From Pseudomonas sp. Root562 (lineage in GTDB: Bacteria; Pseudomonadota; Gammaproteobacteria; Pseudomonadales; Pseudomonadaceae), in NCBI RefSeq assembly GCF_001427125.1, contig NZ_LMGK01000020.1, positions 83,964 to 126,973 on the forward strand: a DNA stretch of 43,010 nt. Reading direction: 5' to 3'. This document shows positions 24,603-36,476 of the stretch, piece by piece. The notes under the pieces were generated by a model. It ran no database searches, had not been told where the DNA came from, and saw only the letters and a list, made by a program, of their open reading frames with translations. The number at the start of each line of letters is the position of its first letter. Within the stretch, counting starts at the first letter, position 1. The translations under genes and the position numbers were made by a program.

Positions 24603-25364
24603 ATGTCCCTACGCACCCTGCTCACCACACTGCTGGTGAGCTGCAGTTTTTCGGTCATGGCAGCCACCGAAATCGTGCCTTTGAATTACCACACCAGCGC
24701 CGACATGTTACCCGTGGCACAAGACTTCATCGGCAAGGACGGCAACGTCAGCGCCTACGGAAATCAGTTAATAGTCAATGCCGATCAACGCAAGATCGAC
24801 GAACTTAAAGCGCTGATCGGCCAACTCGATACCGCACCCAAGCGCCTGCTGATCACCGTCGACACCAACGACAACAACGTACAGGGCGATCAGGGTTATT
24901 CAGTCAACGGCGCCAAGCCCGGCCAAACTCGCATCATCAGCCGTAGCACCGCCAGTCGTGACGGCGGAATTCAACAAGTCCAGGCCACCGATGGCATGCC
25001 GGCGCTGATCCAGGTCGGCCAGAGCGTACCGCTGACCAGCACCCAGAGCGACTCCTACGGCGACCTGCGCAGCCAGACTGAATACCGCAACGTCACCCAG
25101 GGTTTTTACGTCACCGCCAACGTCACCGGCGAAATCGTCCACCTGTCGATCAGTACCAACCGTGACCGCTTGAGCCAGGAACGTCCCGATGTAGTGAACG
25201 TACAAAGTACCGACACAACCGTCACCGGACGTCTTGGTGAATGGATCCTGCTGGCCGGGGTCAATGGCCAGACCCAGGCCGACAAACAGGGCATAGCCCG
25301 CAGCTACTCGACACAGAGCCGCAATGACATGACCCTGCGCGTGAAAGTCGACACTTTGGACTAA
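24603..25364 (+). CDS. Exported secretin-like protein, orphan
   Basis: The 253-residue product has a signal peptide (MSLRTLLTTLLVSCSFSVMA). Cleavage could be by signal peptidase I after residue 20, or at a short lipobox-like LVSC (11-14). Residues 21-90 resemble a secretin N-domain (NolW/STN type): repositioned hydrophobic strands ending in KIDELKALIGQLDTAPKR. Residues 130-253 resemble the conserved secretin core, with GMPALIQVGQSVPLTST, QGFYVTANVTGEIVHLSI and a C-terminal LGEWILLAGV. Bona fide secretins are much longer, and no secretion or pilus genes are nearby. GGAG nine bases upstream supports ATG at 24603. The match is by eye; function is unknown. Confidence 0.75.
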   Translation: MSLRTLLTTLLVSCSFSVMAATEIVPLNYHTSADMLPVAQDFIGKDGNVSAYGNQLIVNADQRKIDELKALIGQLDTAPKRLLITVDTNDNNVQGDQGYSVNGAKPGQTRIISRSTASRDGGIQQVQATDGMPALIQVGQSVPLTSTQSDSYGDLRSQTEYRNVTQGFYVTANVTGEIVHLSISTNRDRLSQERPDVVNVQSTDTTVTGRLGEWILLAGVNGQTQADKQGIARSYSTQSRNDMTLRVKVDTLD

Positions 25365-25840
25365 GTCATCGAAAACTGACTGATTAGTCGTATTAGACCA
25401 AAGATGTAGTGCTTGAAAAAAAGCACTACAAAACGTTTGACGAGCCAAAAAAGCAAAGGCATGATGGCCTCGCTCCCGCTAATCAGGGGCCCTGGCAAGG
25501 GCCTTCGAGGCGACGTTCGCACCTACCCCGCGAACCGCTTCGTGTCTGTACCGCCCACAAGGTGTGTTTGACGAGGTTGCCGACTGGAACGAAGTTGTCC
25601 CGAGGGACGGAAGCGTATTTAGGTAAACCCGGCATCACACTGAAGTTCGCACCAAGGCCCACGACGCCCCAATGCGCCCACCAGTTCGCCCTTACCTGCT
25701 CACTTCCCCTCGAGCCCATCGTTCATCCCGTCGCCACCCCCGCCGAATCCGACTTGACCGCCCAAGCTTCTGGTCAGCGAGCGCAGGAATTTTCCACCGC
25801 AGAACAACTTTTCATAAAGACGCGACGAGGTTTATCTCCC
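25365..25840 (+). promoter_or_regulatory. Long aceA upstream region
   Basis: This 476-bp gap holds the RccR-like palindrome (25404-25431), a perfect small hairpin GGCCCT-GGCA-AGGGCC (25488-25503), and otherwise unremarkable sequence. The aceA frame stays open back to about 25409, but the implied peptide shows no domain and poor codon bias, so I regard it as an untranslated leader or promoter region. The ribosome site before aceA is weak (GACGAGG about 14 bases upstream). Confidence 0.6.
25404..25431. promoter_or_regulatory. Likely RccR operator of aceA
   Basis: TGTAGTGCTT (25405-25414) and AAGCACTACA (25421-25430) form a perfect inverted repeat around GAAAAA; with one flanking A on each side it spans 28 bp. 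In P. fluorescens, the KDPG-responsive RpiR-family regulator RccR is known to control aceA through a 28-bp pseudo-palindromic site. This match in size, symmetry and gene target supports the call. No T-run follows on either strand outside the loop, which argues against a terminator. The site is about 410 bp before the aceA ATG. Confidence 0.72.
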
Positions 25841-27166
25841 ATGGCACTGACACGCGAACAGCAAATTGCAGCCCTCGAAAAAGACTGGGCTGAAAACCCG
25901 CGCTGGAAAGGCGTGACACGCACTTACTCCGCTGCTGACGTCGTCCGCCTGCGTGGCTCGGTTCAACCTGAGCACACCTTTGCAAAAATGGGCGCCGAGA
26001 AGCTGTGGAACCTGGTTACCCAGGGTGCCAAGCCAGCCTTCCGTCCTGAGAAAGATTTCGTCAACTGCATGGGCGCCCTGACCGGCGGCCAGGCTGTGCA
26101 ACAAGTCAAAGCCGGCATCCAGGCAATCTACCTGTCGGGCTGGCAAGTGGCTGCGGACAACAACTCCGCCGAATCGATGTACCCGGACCAGTCGCTGTAC
26201 CCGGTGGACTCGGTTCCAACCGTGGTCAAGCGCATCAACAACTCGTTCCGTCGTGCCGACCAGATCCAGTGGAAAGCCGGCAAGAACCCGGGCGACGACG
26301 GCTACATCGACTACTTCGCACCGATCGTGGCTGACGCTGAAGCCGGTTTCGGCGGCGTACTGAACGCTTACGAGCTGATGAAGAGCATGATCGAAGCAGG
26401 CGCCGCCGGCGTTCACTTCGAAGACCAATTGGCTTCCGTGAAGAAATGCGGCCACATGGGCGGCAAAGTACTGGTTCCTACCCAGGAAGCCGTACAGAAG
26501 CTGACCGCTGCACGTCTGGCTGCTGACGTTGCCGGTACGCCGACCATCATCCTGGCTCGTACCGACGCGAACGCTGCGGACCTGCTGACTTCCGACTGCG
26601 ACCCGTACGACCAGCCGTTCGTAACGGGCGAACGCACCCAGGAAGGTTTCTACAAAGTGCGCGCCGGCCTGGACCAGGCGATCGCTCGTGGCCTGGCTTA
26701 CGCTCCGTACGCCGACCTGATCTGGTGCGAAACCGCCAAGCCAGACCTGGAAGAGGCTCGTCGCTTCGCTGAAGCGATCAAGAAGGAATACCCGGACCAA
26801 CTGCTGTCCTACAACTGCTCGCCTTCCTTCAACTGGAAGAAGAACCTGGACGACGCGACCATCGCCAAGTTCCAGCGCGAACTGTCCGCCATGGGCTACA
26901 AGCACCAGTTCATCACCCTGGCCGGCATTCACAACATGTGGCACAGCATGTTCAACCTGGCGCACGACTACGCCCGCAACGACATGACTGCCTACGTGAA
27001 GCTGCAAGAGCAGGAATTCGCTGACGCATCGAAGGGCTACACCTTCGTGGCTCACCAGCAGGAAGTGGGCACCGGCTACTTCGACGACATGACCACCGTG
27101 ATCCAGGGTGGCTCGTCTTCGGTAACCGCACTGACCGGCTCGACTGAAGAAGAACAGTTCCACTGA
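25841..27166 (+). CDS. aceA: Isocitrate lyase
   Basis: AceA splits isocitrate into glyoxylate and succinate, the first step of the glyoxylate shunt used on acetate and fatty acids. The 441-residue enzyme has the active-site loop KKCGHMGGK (201-209) with catalytic Cys203, the metal-site region [10 protein letters not shown] (163-172), VHFEDQ, and the [13 protein letters not shown] block. Length and sequence match the E. coli-like short class and not the longer P. aeruginosa-type enzyme. ATG at 25841 starts the conserved [16 protein letters not shown]. It is monocistronic, with a terminator 68 bases after the stop codon. Confidence 0.96.
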   Translation: MALTREQQIAALEKDWAENPRWKGVTRTYSAADVVRLRGSVQPEHTFAKMGAEKLWNLVTQGAKPAFRPEKDFVNCMGALTGGQAVQQVKAGIQAIYLSGWQVAADNNSAESMYPDQSLYPVDSVPTVVKRINNSFRRADQIQWKAGKNPGDDGYIDYFAPIVADAEAGFGGVLNAYELMKSMIEAGAAGVHFEDQLASVKKCGHMGGKVLVPTQEAVQKLTAARLAADVAGTPTIILARTDANAADLLTSDCDPYDQPFVTGERTQEGFYKVRAGLDQAIARGLAYAPYADLIWCETAKPDLEEARRFAEAIKKEYPDQLLSYNCSPSFNWKKNLDDATIAKFQRELSAMGYKHQFITLAGIHNMWHSMFNLAHDYARNDMTAYVKLQEQEFADASKGYTFVAHQQEVGTGYFDDMTTVIQGGSSSVTALTGSTEEEQFH

Positions 27167-27233
27167 TCTGCTTCGCCTGAGACATCAGCCGCTGCGGACC
27201 GGATAGAAAGCTAACCGCAGCGCTGCACATCTG

Positions 27234-27267
27234 ACGCCCCGACCGCCTGGTTCGGGGCGTTTTTTTG
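27234..27267 (+). terminator. Intrinsic terminator of aceA
   Basis: ACGCCCCGA and TCGGGGCGT form a 9-bp stem around CCGCCTGGT, followed by seven Ts. Confidence 0.92.
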
Positions 27268-27375
27268 TCTGCGATTTTCCCGAACGCTTCCCTGAAAATC
27301 CCCGCCAATGACTTACGCCTGCCGTGCATCCGGACGCAGCCTTCACCAGCTGCCGCAGGAAGGGTGACGTACGCC

Positions 27376-27467
27376 CTGCAGGAGCGATGCTTGCCCGCGA
27401 AGAACGATGGCGCGCTACATTCAAGACACCGCGATGCTTTATTCGCGGGCAAGCCTCGCTCCTACAA
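27376..27467. repeat. REPIN (GTAGGAGCGAGGCTTGCCCGCGAA family)
   Basis: Imperfect inverted arms lie at 27376-27402 (CTGCAGGAGCGATGCTTGCC...) and 27439-27467 (...GGCAAGCCTCGCTCCTACAA). This family differs from those at 216, 4765 and 14. It sits between the aceA terminator and the nuo promoter region. Confidence 0.8.
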
Positions 27468-27801
27468 ATAACGGGCATGTAAGGCAACTTTCTGCACACT
27501 TGGCGAATAAACAGTTTAAATTCAGCGACAAATAATATTGATTATCATTTAGCCAAAAACATGTTCATTACACCCCCTACAAAACATAATTGACAAAATG
27601 CCAGCTAATGCCCACGGGCCAAGGGTTACAGGGCCTCGAGGGAACGCTATGTCCTTATTCCTATAAATAATTTCGCTATAGGAATTTTACTTGCGGGGTG
27701 TTTAGCCATAAAATCAGCGGGATTGATTGCTGCGACATATCGTCACTGCTTTGTTCTTTTTCAAGCTCAGAGACCTTTGCTCTCTGTTAAGGATTACCAG
27801 C
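27468..27801 (+). promoter_or_regulatory. nuo operon promoter region
   Basis: This is the most AT-rich stretch of the window and must contain the nuo promoter. Visible elements are a perfect 9-base inverted repeat ATTCCTATA/TATAGGAAT (27657-27665 with 27677-27685), a TTGACA at 27590-27595 without a good partner box, a partial Anr-like TTGAT-N4-AT at 27538, and AAGGA as the nuoA ribosome site. I cannot assign the start of transcription. Confidence 0.5.
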
Positions 27802-28215
27802 ATGCCCGAAGCGACAGGACTCATGGCCCACAACTGGGGCTTTGCCATTTTCCTTCTAGGCGTCGTCGGCCTCTGTGCCTTCATGCTGGGCGTCTCCAGC
27901 CTCCTTGGGTCAAAAGCCTGGGGCCGCAGCAAAAACGAACCGTTCGAGTCCGGCATGCTACCTACAGGTGGCGCCCGCTTGCGGCTCTCAGCCAAATTCT
28001 ATCTGGTCGCGATGCTATTCGTGATCTTCGATATCGAAGCCCTCTTTCTCTTTGCATGGTCTGTGTCCGTCCGCGAAAGCGGCTGGACCGGATTTGTCGA
28101 AGCTCTCGTTTTCATAGCAATTCTGTTGGCAGGTCTTGTCTACCTATTCCGAGTGGGCGCCCTTGACTGGGCACCGGAAGCTCGGCGCAAGCGGCAAGCG
28201 AAGCTGAAACAATGA
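27802..28215 (+). CDS. nuoA: NADH-quinone oxidoreductase subunit A
   Basis: NuoA is a small membrane subunit of complex I at the junction of the peripheral and membrane arms. The 137-residue product has three hydrophobic helices (about 13-34, 66-88, 98-118). The second is the conserved [20 protein letters not shown], preceded by the family's [15 protein letters not shown] loop. ATG at 27802 with AAGGA upstream is chosen; earlier in-frame starts run into the leader. It heads a 13-gene operon that ends at 42739 and is ten bases from nuoB. Confidence 0.96.
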   Translation: MPEATGLMAHNWGFAIFLLGVVGLCAFMLGVSSLLGSKAWGRSKNEPFESGMLPTGGARLRLSAKFYLVAMLFVIFDIEALFLFAWSVSVRESGWTGFVEALVFIAILLAGLVYLFRVGALDWAPEARRKRQAKLKQ

Positions 28216-28225
28216 GGCTTTGGCA

Positions 28226-28900
28226 ATGCAATACAATCTCACCAGGATCGACCCCGATGCTCCTAACGAGCAATATCCGATTGGCGAACGGGAAACCGTT
28301 TCCGATCCGTTAGAAGATCAAGTCCACAAAAACATTTTCATGGGCAAGCTCGAAGACGTGCTTAACGGCACGATCAACTGGGGGCGCAAGAACTCCCTGT
28401 GGCCGTATAACTTCGGCCTTTCGTGCTGCTATGTGGAAATGACCACCGCCTTCACGGCGCCCCACGACATCGCGCGCTTTGGCGCCGAAGTTATCCGGGC
28501 ATCGCCGCGTCAGGCGGATTTCATGGTTATCGCCGGTACCTGCTTCATCAAGATGGCGCCGATCATTCAGCGTCTCTACGAGCAAATGCTCGAACCCAAA
28601 TGGGTCATTTCCATGGGTTCGTGCGCCAACTCCGGTGGCATGTACGACATCTACTCTGTCGTTCAAGGGGTGGACAAGTTCCTGCCCGTGGACGTCTACG
28701 TGCCTGGCTGCCCGCCCCGTCCTGAAGCTTTCCTGCAAGGCCTGATGCTGTTGCAGGAGTCGATTGGACAGGAGCGTCGTCCGCTTTCCTGGGTCGTTGG
28801 TGATCAAGGCGTATACCGCGCCGAGATGCCTTCCGAGAAGGACAAGCGCCGCGAACAGCGAATCGCAGTCACCAACCTGCGCAGCCCCGACGAAGTCTGA
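28226..28900 (+). CDS. nuoB: NADH-quinone oxidoreductase subunit B
   Basis: NuoB carries iron-sulfur cluster N2, the last carrier before quinone. All four ligands are present in this 224-residue protein: Cys67 and Cys68 in [10 protein letters not shown], Cys133 in MGSCANSGG, and Cys162 in [10 protein letters not shown]. Length is standard for gammaproteobacteria. ATG at 28226 is used; a TTG two codons upstream is in frame. A 72-bp gap without a clear hairpin precedes nuoC/D. Confidence 0.97.
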   Translation: MQYNLTRIDPDAPNEQYPIGERETVSDPLEDQVHKNIFMGKLEDVLNGTINWGRKNSLWPYNFGLSCCYVEMTTAFTAPHDIARFGAEVIRASPRQADFMVIAGTCFIKMAPIIQRLYEQMLEPKWVISMGSCANSGGMYDIYSVVQGVDKFLPVDVYVPGCPPRPEAFLQGLMLLQESIGQERRPLSWVVGDQGVYRAEMPSEKDKRREQRIAVTNLRSPDEV

Positions 28901-28966
28901 TCCAGATCTGCTTCTTTTATAGAACGAGAAACTGGCTTCATTCTTTACGTTGACCGAAAGCGATAA

Positions 28967-30757
<1,791 letters not shown>

Positions 30758-30759
30758 GC

Positions 30760-31257
30760 ATGAACAGCACGCTTATCCAGACAGACCGTTTCACCTTGAG
30801 TGAAACCGAGCGCTCGGCCATCGAGCACGAGTTGCATCACTACGAAGACCCGCGCGCGGCGTCGATCGAAGCCCTGAAGATCGTCCAGAAGGAGCGTGGC
30901 TGGGTGCCGGACGGCGCTCTGTACGCCATTGGCGAGATCCTCGGTATCCCGGCGAGCGACGTTGAAGGCGTGGCGACGTTCTATAGCCAGATCTTCCGTC
31001 AGCCGGTGGGCCGTCACATCATTCGCGTCTGCGACAGCATGGTCTGCTACATCGGTGGCCACGAGTCGGTGGTCAGCGAAATCCAGAGCAAGCTCGGCAT
31101 CGGCCTGGGTCAAACCACCGCCGACGGTCGTTTCACCCTGCTGCCGGTCTGCTGCCTCGGCAACTGCGACAAGGCGCCGGCGTTGATGATCGACGACGAC
31201 ACGTTCGGTGATGTGCAGCCAGCAGGCGTTGCCAAATTGCTCGAGGGCTACGTATGA
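30760..31257 (+). CDS. nuoE: NADH-quinone oxidoreductase subunit E
   Basis: NuoE holds the [2Fe-2S] cluster N1a beside the FMN site. Its ligands are visible in this 165-residue protein as Cys91 and Cys96 in [12 protein letters not shown], and Cys132 and Cys136 in [10 protein letters not shown], one position off E. coli numbering. The thioredoxin-like fold region runs from about 85 to 165. It begins two bases after nuoC/D and overlaps nuoF by four bases (ATGA), so translation is coupled. Confidence 0.97.
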   Translation: MNSTLIQTDRFTLSETERSAIEHELHHYEDPRAASIEALKIVQKERGWVPDGALYAIGEILGIPASDVEGVATFYSQIFRQPVGRHIIRVCDSMVCYIGGHESVVSEIQSKLGIGLGQTTADGRFTLLPVCCLGNCDKAPALMIDDDTFGDVQPAGVAKLLEGYV

Positions 31258-32609
31258 CCCTGACTTCTTTCGGCCCGGCCAACCGCATCAAGCGTTCGGC
31301 CGAGACTCACCCGCTCACCTGGCGTCTGCGTGACGACGGCGAAGCCGTATGGCTCGACGAGTACCAGGCCAAGAACGGCTACGCCGCTGCGCGCAAGGCC
31401 TTCGCCGACATGGCTCAGGACGACATCGTCCAGACCGTGAAAGATTCCGGCCTCAAGGGTCGCGGCGGTGCAGGCTTCCCCACTGGCGTGAAGTGGGGCC
31501 TGATGCCCAAGGACGAATCCATCAACATCCGCTACCTGCTGTGCAACGCGGATGAAATGGAGCCCAACACCTGGAAAGACCGCATGCTGATGGAGCAACT
31601 GCCCCATCTGCTGATCGAAGGCATGCTGATCAGTGCCCGCGCACTGAAAACCTACCGCGGATACATCTTCCTGCGTGGCGAATACACCACTGCCGCCAAG
31701 CACCTGAACCGTGCCGTGGAAGAAGCCAAGGCAGCGGGCCTGCTGGGCAAGAACATTCTGGGTTCGGGTTTTGATTTCGAACTGTTCGTCCACACCGGTG
31801 CCGGGCGTTATATCTGCGGTGAAGAAACCGCACTGATCAACTCCCTGGAAGGCCGCCGCGCCAACCCGCGCTCCAAGCCGCCCTTCCCTGCCGCCGTTGG
31901 CGTGTGGGGCAAGCCGACTTGCGTGAATAACGTCGAGACCCTGTGCAACGTGCCGGCAATCATTGCCGATGGCGTGGACTGGTACAAATCGTTGGCTCGC
32001 GAAGGCAGTGAAGACATGGGCACCAAGCTCATGGGCTTCTCCGGCAAGGTCAAGAACCCGGGCCTGTGGGAATTGCCGTTCGGCGTCACCGGTCGCGAGC
32101 TGTTCGAAGACTACGCCGGCGGCATGCGCGACGGTTACAAGCTCAAGTGCTGGCAGCCAGGCGGCGCCGGTACCGGCTTCCTGTTGCCGGAACACCTGGA
32201 CGCCCAAATGTACGCCGGCGGCATCGCCAAAGTGGGCACCCGTATGGGTACCGGCCTGGCCATGGCGGTGGACGACAGCGTCAACATGGTGTCCCTGCTG
32301 CGCAACATGGAGCAGTTCTTCGCTCGCGAATCCTGCGGTTTCTGCACCCCTTGCCGGGATGGTTTGCCTTGGAGCGTCAAGCTCCTGATGGCCATCGAGA
32401 ACGGCGAAGGCCAGCCAGGCGACATCGAGACCCTGCTGGGTCTGGTCGGTTTCCTCGGCCCGGGCAAGACGTTCTGTGCTCACGCACCGGGCGCCGTGGA
32501 GCCGTTGGGCAGCGCAATCAAATACTTCCGCCATGAGTTCGAAGCCGGTATCGCGCCTGTCAGCGCCGCCGTCCCGCCTCTGGCAAGGCCGATCGTAGTC
32601 GGCGCGTAA
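31254..32609 (+). CDS. nuoF: NADH-quinone oxidoreductase subunit F
   Basis: NuoF binds NADH and FMN and the [4Fe-4S] cluster N3, forming the electron entry point of complex I. The 451-residue protein has the glycine-rich [14 protein letters not shown] (69-82), the FMN-side [20 protein letters not shown], and cluster ligands Cys361, Cys364 and Cys367 in [11 protein letters not shown] with Cys408 in KTFCAHAPG. Spacing matches E. coli. Its downstream gap before nuoG is the largest inside the operon and contains a terminator-like hairpin. Confidence 0.97.
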   Translation: MTLTSFGPANRIKRSAETHPLTWRLRDDGEAVWLDEYQAKNGYAAARKAFADMAQDDIVQTVKDSGLKGRGGAGFPTGVKWGLMPKDESINIRYLLCNADEMEPNTWKDRMLMEQLPHLLIEGMLISARALKTYRGYIFLRGEYTTAAKHLNRAVEEAKAAGLLGKNILGSGFDFELFVHTGAGRYICGEETALINSLEGRRANPRSKPPFPAAVGVWGKPTCVNNVETLCNVPAIIADGVDWYKSLAREGSEDMGTKLMGFSGKVKNPGLWELPFGVTGRELFEDYAGGMRDGYKLKCWQPGGAGTGFLLPEHLDAQMYAGGIAKVGTRMGTGLAMAVDDSVNMVSLLRNMEQFFARESCGFCTPCRDGLPWSVKLLMAIENGEGQPGDIETLLGLVGFLGPGKTFCAHAPGAVEPLGSAIKYFRHEFEAGIAPVSAAVPPLARPIVVGA

Positions 32610-32619
32610 ACGCTTAAAG

Positions 32620-32649
32620 AAGCGAAGGGTCCGTGCCCTTCGCTTTTCG
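32620..32649 (+). terminator. Terminator-like hairpin inside the nuo operon
   Basis: AAGCGAAGGG (32620-32629) and CCCTTCGCTT (32636-32645) form a perfect 10-bp stem around TCCGTG, followed by TTCGTG. It lies between nuoF and nuoG in a 136-bp gap. The short T-run suggests partial termination or a stability function; full termination would separate the electron-input genes from the rest. Confidence 0.65.
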
Positions 32650-32745
32650 TGTGATGACGCCGTAAGCGGCTGTGTTGATTCACGCGGACAACAAGATTCC
32701 ATTAGCCACGCCCGCTGACACCGGGCCAACGAAGAACTTTGAACC

Positions 32746-35460
32746 ATGGCCACTATCCACGTAGACGGCAAAGAGCTCGAAGTCGATGGGGCAGACAACC
32801 TGTTACAGGCATGTCTGTCGCTAGGCCTCGATATCCCTTATTTCTGCTGGCACCCTGCCCTCGGCAGCGTTGGCGCTTGCCGCCAGTGCGCGGTCAAGCA
32901 GTACACCGACGAGAACGACACCCGTGGTCGTATCGTCATGTCCTGCATGACCCCTGCCACCGACAACACCTGGATCTCCATCGAAGATGAAGAGTCCAAG
33001 GCGTTCCGCGCCAGTGTTGTCGAATGGCTGATGACCAACCACCCTCACGACTGCCCGGTCTGTGAAGAAGGCGGTCACTGCCACCTGCAAGACATGACGG
33101 TAATGACCGGCCACAACGAGCGCCGTTACCGCTTCACCAAGCGTACCCACCAGAACCAGCAACTGGGCCCGTTCATTTCCCACGAAATGAACCGCTGCAT
33201 CGCTTGCTACCGCTGCGTGCGCTTCTACAAGGACTACGCCGGCGGCACCGACCTCGGTGTATTCGGCGCCCACGACAACGTTTACTTCGGTCGCGTTGAA
33301 GACGGCACCCTGGAAAGCGAGTTCTCCGGCAACCTCACCGAGGTCTGCCCGACCGGTGTGTTCACCGACAAGACTCACTCCGAGCGCTACAACCGTAAAT
33401 GGGACATGCAGTTCTCGCCGAGCATCTGTCATGGCTGCTCCAGCGGTTGCAACATTTCCCCGGGCGAGCGTTACGGTGAACTGCGTCGCATCGAAAACCG
33501 TTACAACGGTTCGGTGAACCAGTACTTCCTGTGCGACCGTGGCCGTTTCGGCTATGGCTACGTCAACCGCGAAGACCGCCCACGTCAGCCACTGCTGGCC
33601 AACGGCACCAAACTGAGCCTCGACGAAGCGCTGGATAAAGCCGCCGACCTGCTGCGCGGTCGCAACATCGTCGGTATCGGCTCGCCTCGCGCCAGCCTCG
33701 AAAGCAACTACGCGTTGCGCGAACTGGTCGGTGCCGAGCACTTCTATTCGGGTATCGAAGCCGGCGAACTGGAGCGCATCCGTCTGGTCCTGCAAGTGCT
33801 GAAAGACAGTCCGTTGCCAGTGCCGAACATGCGTGACATCGAAGACCACGATGCGATTTTCGTCCTCGGTGAAGACCTGACCCAGACTGCCGCCCGTGTT
33901 GCGCTGTCGCTGCGTCAGTCGGTCAAAGGCAAGGCCGAAGACATGGCCGACGCCATGCGCGTTCAGCCTTGGCTCGACGCCGCCGTGAAGAACATCGGCC
34001 AGCACGCGCTGAACCCGCTGTTCATCGCCAGCCTGGCTGAAACCAAGCTCGACGACATCGCCGAAGAGTGCGTTCACGCCGCTCCGGACGATCTGGCCCG
34101 TATCGGTTTCGCCGTGGCTCACGCCCTCGACACCAGCGCTCCAGCCGTTGAAGGCCTGGACGCTGAAGCGCTCGAACTGGCCCAGCGCATCGCCGATGCC
34201 CTGCTCGCGGCCAAGCGCCCGCTGATCATCGCCGGTACTTCCCTGGGCTCCAAAGCCCTGATCGAAGCCGCCGCGAACATCGCCAAGGCCTTGAAGCTGC
34301 GTGAGAAGAACGGTTCCATCAGCCTGATCGTGCCTGAAGCCAACAGCCTCGGCCTGGCCATGCTCGGTGGCGAATCGGTCGACGCCGCGCTGCAAGCGGT
34401 GATCGATGGCAAGGCCGACGCCATCGTCGTGCTGGAAAACGATCTGTACACCCGTACCGACAAGGCCCGTGTCGATGCCGCGCTGACTGCCGCGAAAGTG
34501 GTCATCGTTGCCGACCATCAGAAGACCGCCACCAGCGATCGCGCGCACCTGGTGCTGCCAGCCGCCAGCTTCGCTGAAGGCGACGGTACCCTGGTCAGCC
34601 AGGAAGGCCGCGCCCAGCGCTTCTTCCAGGTCTTCGATCCGAAGTACATGGACGCGAGCATCCTGGTTCACGAAGGCTGGCGCTGGCTGCATGCCCTGCG
34701 CGCGACCCTGCTGAACCAGCCGATCGACTGGACCCAACTGGACCACGTCACCGCCGCTGTCGCTTCCAGCACTTCGATCCTGAACCGCATCGTCGACGCC
34801 GCACCGTCCGCCGCGTTCCGCATCAAGGGCATGAAACTGGCCCGTGAACCGCTGCGTTACTCCGGTCGTACCGCCATGCGCGCCGACATCAGCGTGCACG
34901 AACCGCGTACCCCGCAGGACAAGGACACCGCATTCGCCTTCTCGATGGAAGGTTACTCGGGCTCCGCCGAACCGCGTCAGCAAGTGCCGTTCGCCTGGTC
35001 TCCGGGCTGGAACTCGCCGCAGGCCTGGAACAAGTTCCAGGACGAAGTCGGTGGTCACATCCGCGCTGGCGACCCGGGCACCCGCCTGATCGAAAGCACC
35101 GGTGACTCGCTGAACTGGTTCGCCAGTGTTCCGCGCGCCTTCAACCCGGCCCAGGGTACCTGGCAGGTTGTACCGTTCTTCCACCTGTTCGGCAGCGAAG
35201 AAAACTCTTCGAAAGCCGCGCCGGTTCAGGAACGTATTCCAGCAGCCTACGTTGCACTGGCCAAGTCCGAAGCCGACCGCCTGGGTGTCAACGACGGTGC
35301 CATGCTGAGCCTGAACGTGGCGGGCCAGACCTTGCGTCTGCCGCTGCGCATCAATGAAGAGCTGGGCGCTGGTCTGGTTGCATTGCCTGCGGGCATCGCC
35401 GGCATTCCGCCAGCGATCTTTGGCAAATCCGTTGACGGTCTGCAGGAGGCAGCGCAATGA
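32746..35460 (+). CDS. nuoG: NADH-quinone oxidoreductase subunit G
   Basis: NuoG is the largest peripheral-arm subunit (904 residues) and passes electrons along several clusters. [2Fe-2S] ligands are Cys34, Cys45, Cys48 and Cys67; cluster N5 uses His99, Cys103, Cys106 and Cys112; cluster N4 lies at CIACYRC. A further CHGCSSGC site with a downstream FLCDRG matches the off-pathway N7 cluster found in E. coli-type NuoG. The rest is a molybdopterin-oxidoreductase-like fold without the cofactor. The ribosome site is weak. It overlaps nuoH by four bases (ATGA). Confidence 0.97.
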   Translation: MATIHVDGKELEVDGADNLLQACLSLGLDIPYFCWHPALGSVGACRQCAVKQYTDENDTRGRIVMSCMTPATDNTWISIEDEESKAFRASVVEWLMTNHPHDCPVCEEGGHCHLQDMTVMTGHNERRYRFTKRTHQNQQLGPFISHEMNRCIACYRCVRFYKDYAGGTDLGVFGAHDNVYFGRVEDGTLESEFSGNLTEVCPTGVFTDKTHSERYNRKWDMQFSPSICHGCSSGCNISPGERYGELRRIENRYNGSVNQYFLCDRGRFGYGYVNREDRPRQPLLANGTKLSLDEALDKAADLLRGRNIVGIGSPRASLESNYALRELVGAEHFYSGIEAGELERIRLVLQVLKDSPLPVPNMRDIEDHDAIFVLGEDLTQTAARVALSLRQSVKGKAEDMADAMRVQPWLDAAVKNIGQHALNPLFIASLAETKLDDIAEECVHAAPDDLARIGFAVAHALDTSAPAVEGLDAEALELAQRIADALLAAKRPLIIAGTSLGSKALIEAAANIAKALKLREKNGSISLIVPEANSLGLAMLGGESVDAALQAVIDGKADAIVVLENDLYTRTDKARVDAALTAAKVVIVADHQKTATSDRAHLVLPAASFAEGDGTLVSQEGRAQRFFQVFDPKYMDASILVHEGWRWLHALRATLLNQPIDWTQLDHVTAAVASSTSILNRIVDAAPSAAFRIKGMKLAREPLRYSGRTAMRADISVHEPRTPQDKDTAFAFSMEGYSGSAEPRQQVPFAWSPGWNSPQAWNKFQDEVGGHIRAGDPGTRLIESTGDSLNWFASVPRAFNPAQGTWQVVPFFHLFGSEENSSKAAPVQERIPAAYVALAKSEADRLGVNDGAMLSLNVAGQTLRLPLRINEELGAGLVALPAGIAGIPPAIFGKSVDGLQEAAQ

Positions 35461-36464
35461 CCTTGTTCACTCCTGAAGTGATCGACGTGATCATCGCGGT
35501 CCTCAAGGCCGTGGTGATCCTGCTCGCCGTGGTGGTTTGCGGCGCACTGCTGAGCTGGGTCGAGCGTCGCTTGCTCGCCCTCTGGCAAGACCGTTACGGT
35601 CCGAACCGCGTCGGTCCGTTCGGCGCGTTCCAGATCGCCGCCGACATGATCAAGATGTTCTTCAAGGAAGACTGGACGCCTCCATTCGCCGACAAGATGA
35701 TCTTCACCCTGGCCCCGGTAGTCGCCATGAGCGCCCTGCTGATTGCCTTCGCGATCATCCCGATCACCCCGACCTGGGGCGTGGCGGACATCAACATCGG
35801 CATCCTGTTCTTCTTCGCCATGGCTGGCCTGTCGGTCTATGCGGTGCTGTTCGCCGGCTGGTCGAGCAACAACAAGTTCGCCCTGTTGGGCAGCTTGCGT
35901 GCCTCGGCCCAGACCGTGTCGTACGAAGTGTTCATGGGCCTGTCGCTGATGGGTATCGTGATCCAGGTCGGCTCGTTCAACATGCGCGACATCGTTGAAT
36001 ATCAAGCGCAGAACCTGTGGTTCATCATTCCGCAGATCTTCGGTTTCCTGACCTTCTTCATCGCTGGCGTGGCCGTGACTCACCGTCACCCGTTCGACCA
36101 GCCGGAAGCGGAGCAGGAACTGGCCGACGGTTACCACATTGAATACGCCGGCATGAAATGGGGCATGTTCTTCGTCGGCGAGTACATCGGCATCGTGCTG
36201 ATCTCGGCGCTGCTGGTGACCCTGTTCTTCGGTGGCTGGCACGGTCCGTTCGGCATTCTGCCGCAGATCCCGTTCATCTGGTTTGCACTGAAAACCGCGT
36301 TCTTCATCATGATCTTCATCCTGTTGCGCGCTTCGATTCCGCGCCCACGGTATGACCAAGTGATGGATTTCAGCTGGAAGTTCTGCTTGCCGCTGACCCT
36401 CGTCAACATGCTGGTGACCGCTGCGATCGTGTTGCTCAACACGCCCGCCGTCGCGGCTCAGTGA
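35457..36464 (+). CDS. nuoH: NADH-quinone oxidoreductase subunit H
   Basis: NuoH (335 residues) is the membrane subunit that forms the quinone chamber and the first part of the proton path. About eight membrane helices are predicted. Conserved signatures are [26 protein letters not shown], the charged loop [27 protein letters not shown] facing the quinone site, and the C-terminal [13 protein letters not shown]. It starts inside the nuoG stop codon and is followed 12 bases later by nuoI. Confidence 0.97.
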   Translation: MTLFTPEVIDVIIAVLKAVVILLAVVVCGALLSWVERRLLALWQDRYGPNRVGPFGAFQIAADMIKMFFKEDWTPPFADKMIFTLAPVVAMSALLIAFAIIPITPTWGVADINIGILFFFAMAGLSVYAVLFAGWSSNNKFALLGSLRASAQTVSYEVFMGLSLMGIVIQVGSFNMRDIVEYQAQNLWFIIPQIFGFLTFFIAGVAVTHRHPFDQPEAEQELADGYHIEYAGMKWGMFFVGEYIGIVLISALLVTLFFGGWHGPFGILPQIPFIWFALKTAFFIMIFILLRASIPRPRYDQVMDFSWKFCLPLTLVNMLVTAAIVLLNTPAVAAQ

Positions 36465-36476
36465 GGATAGAGAATC

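Noticed and set aside
25405..25430. Terminator for the secretin-like gene
   Set aside because: The stem is perfect but followed by AAAACG, not a T-run, and its size and core match the RccR operator better.
25409..25840. N-terminal extension of AceA by about 144 residues
   Set aside because: The frame is open, but the sequence has no conserved character; [16 protein letters not shown] at 25841 is the normal family start.
27530..27552. Fur box or full Anr/Fnr site near the start of the nuo region
   Set aside because: Best alignment to the Fur consensus is 12 of 19 by eye, and only one half of an Anr site is present; AT-rich background explains this.
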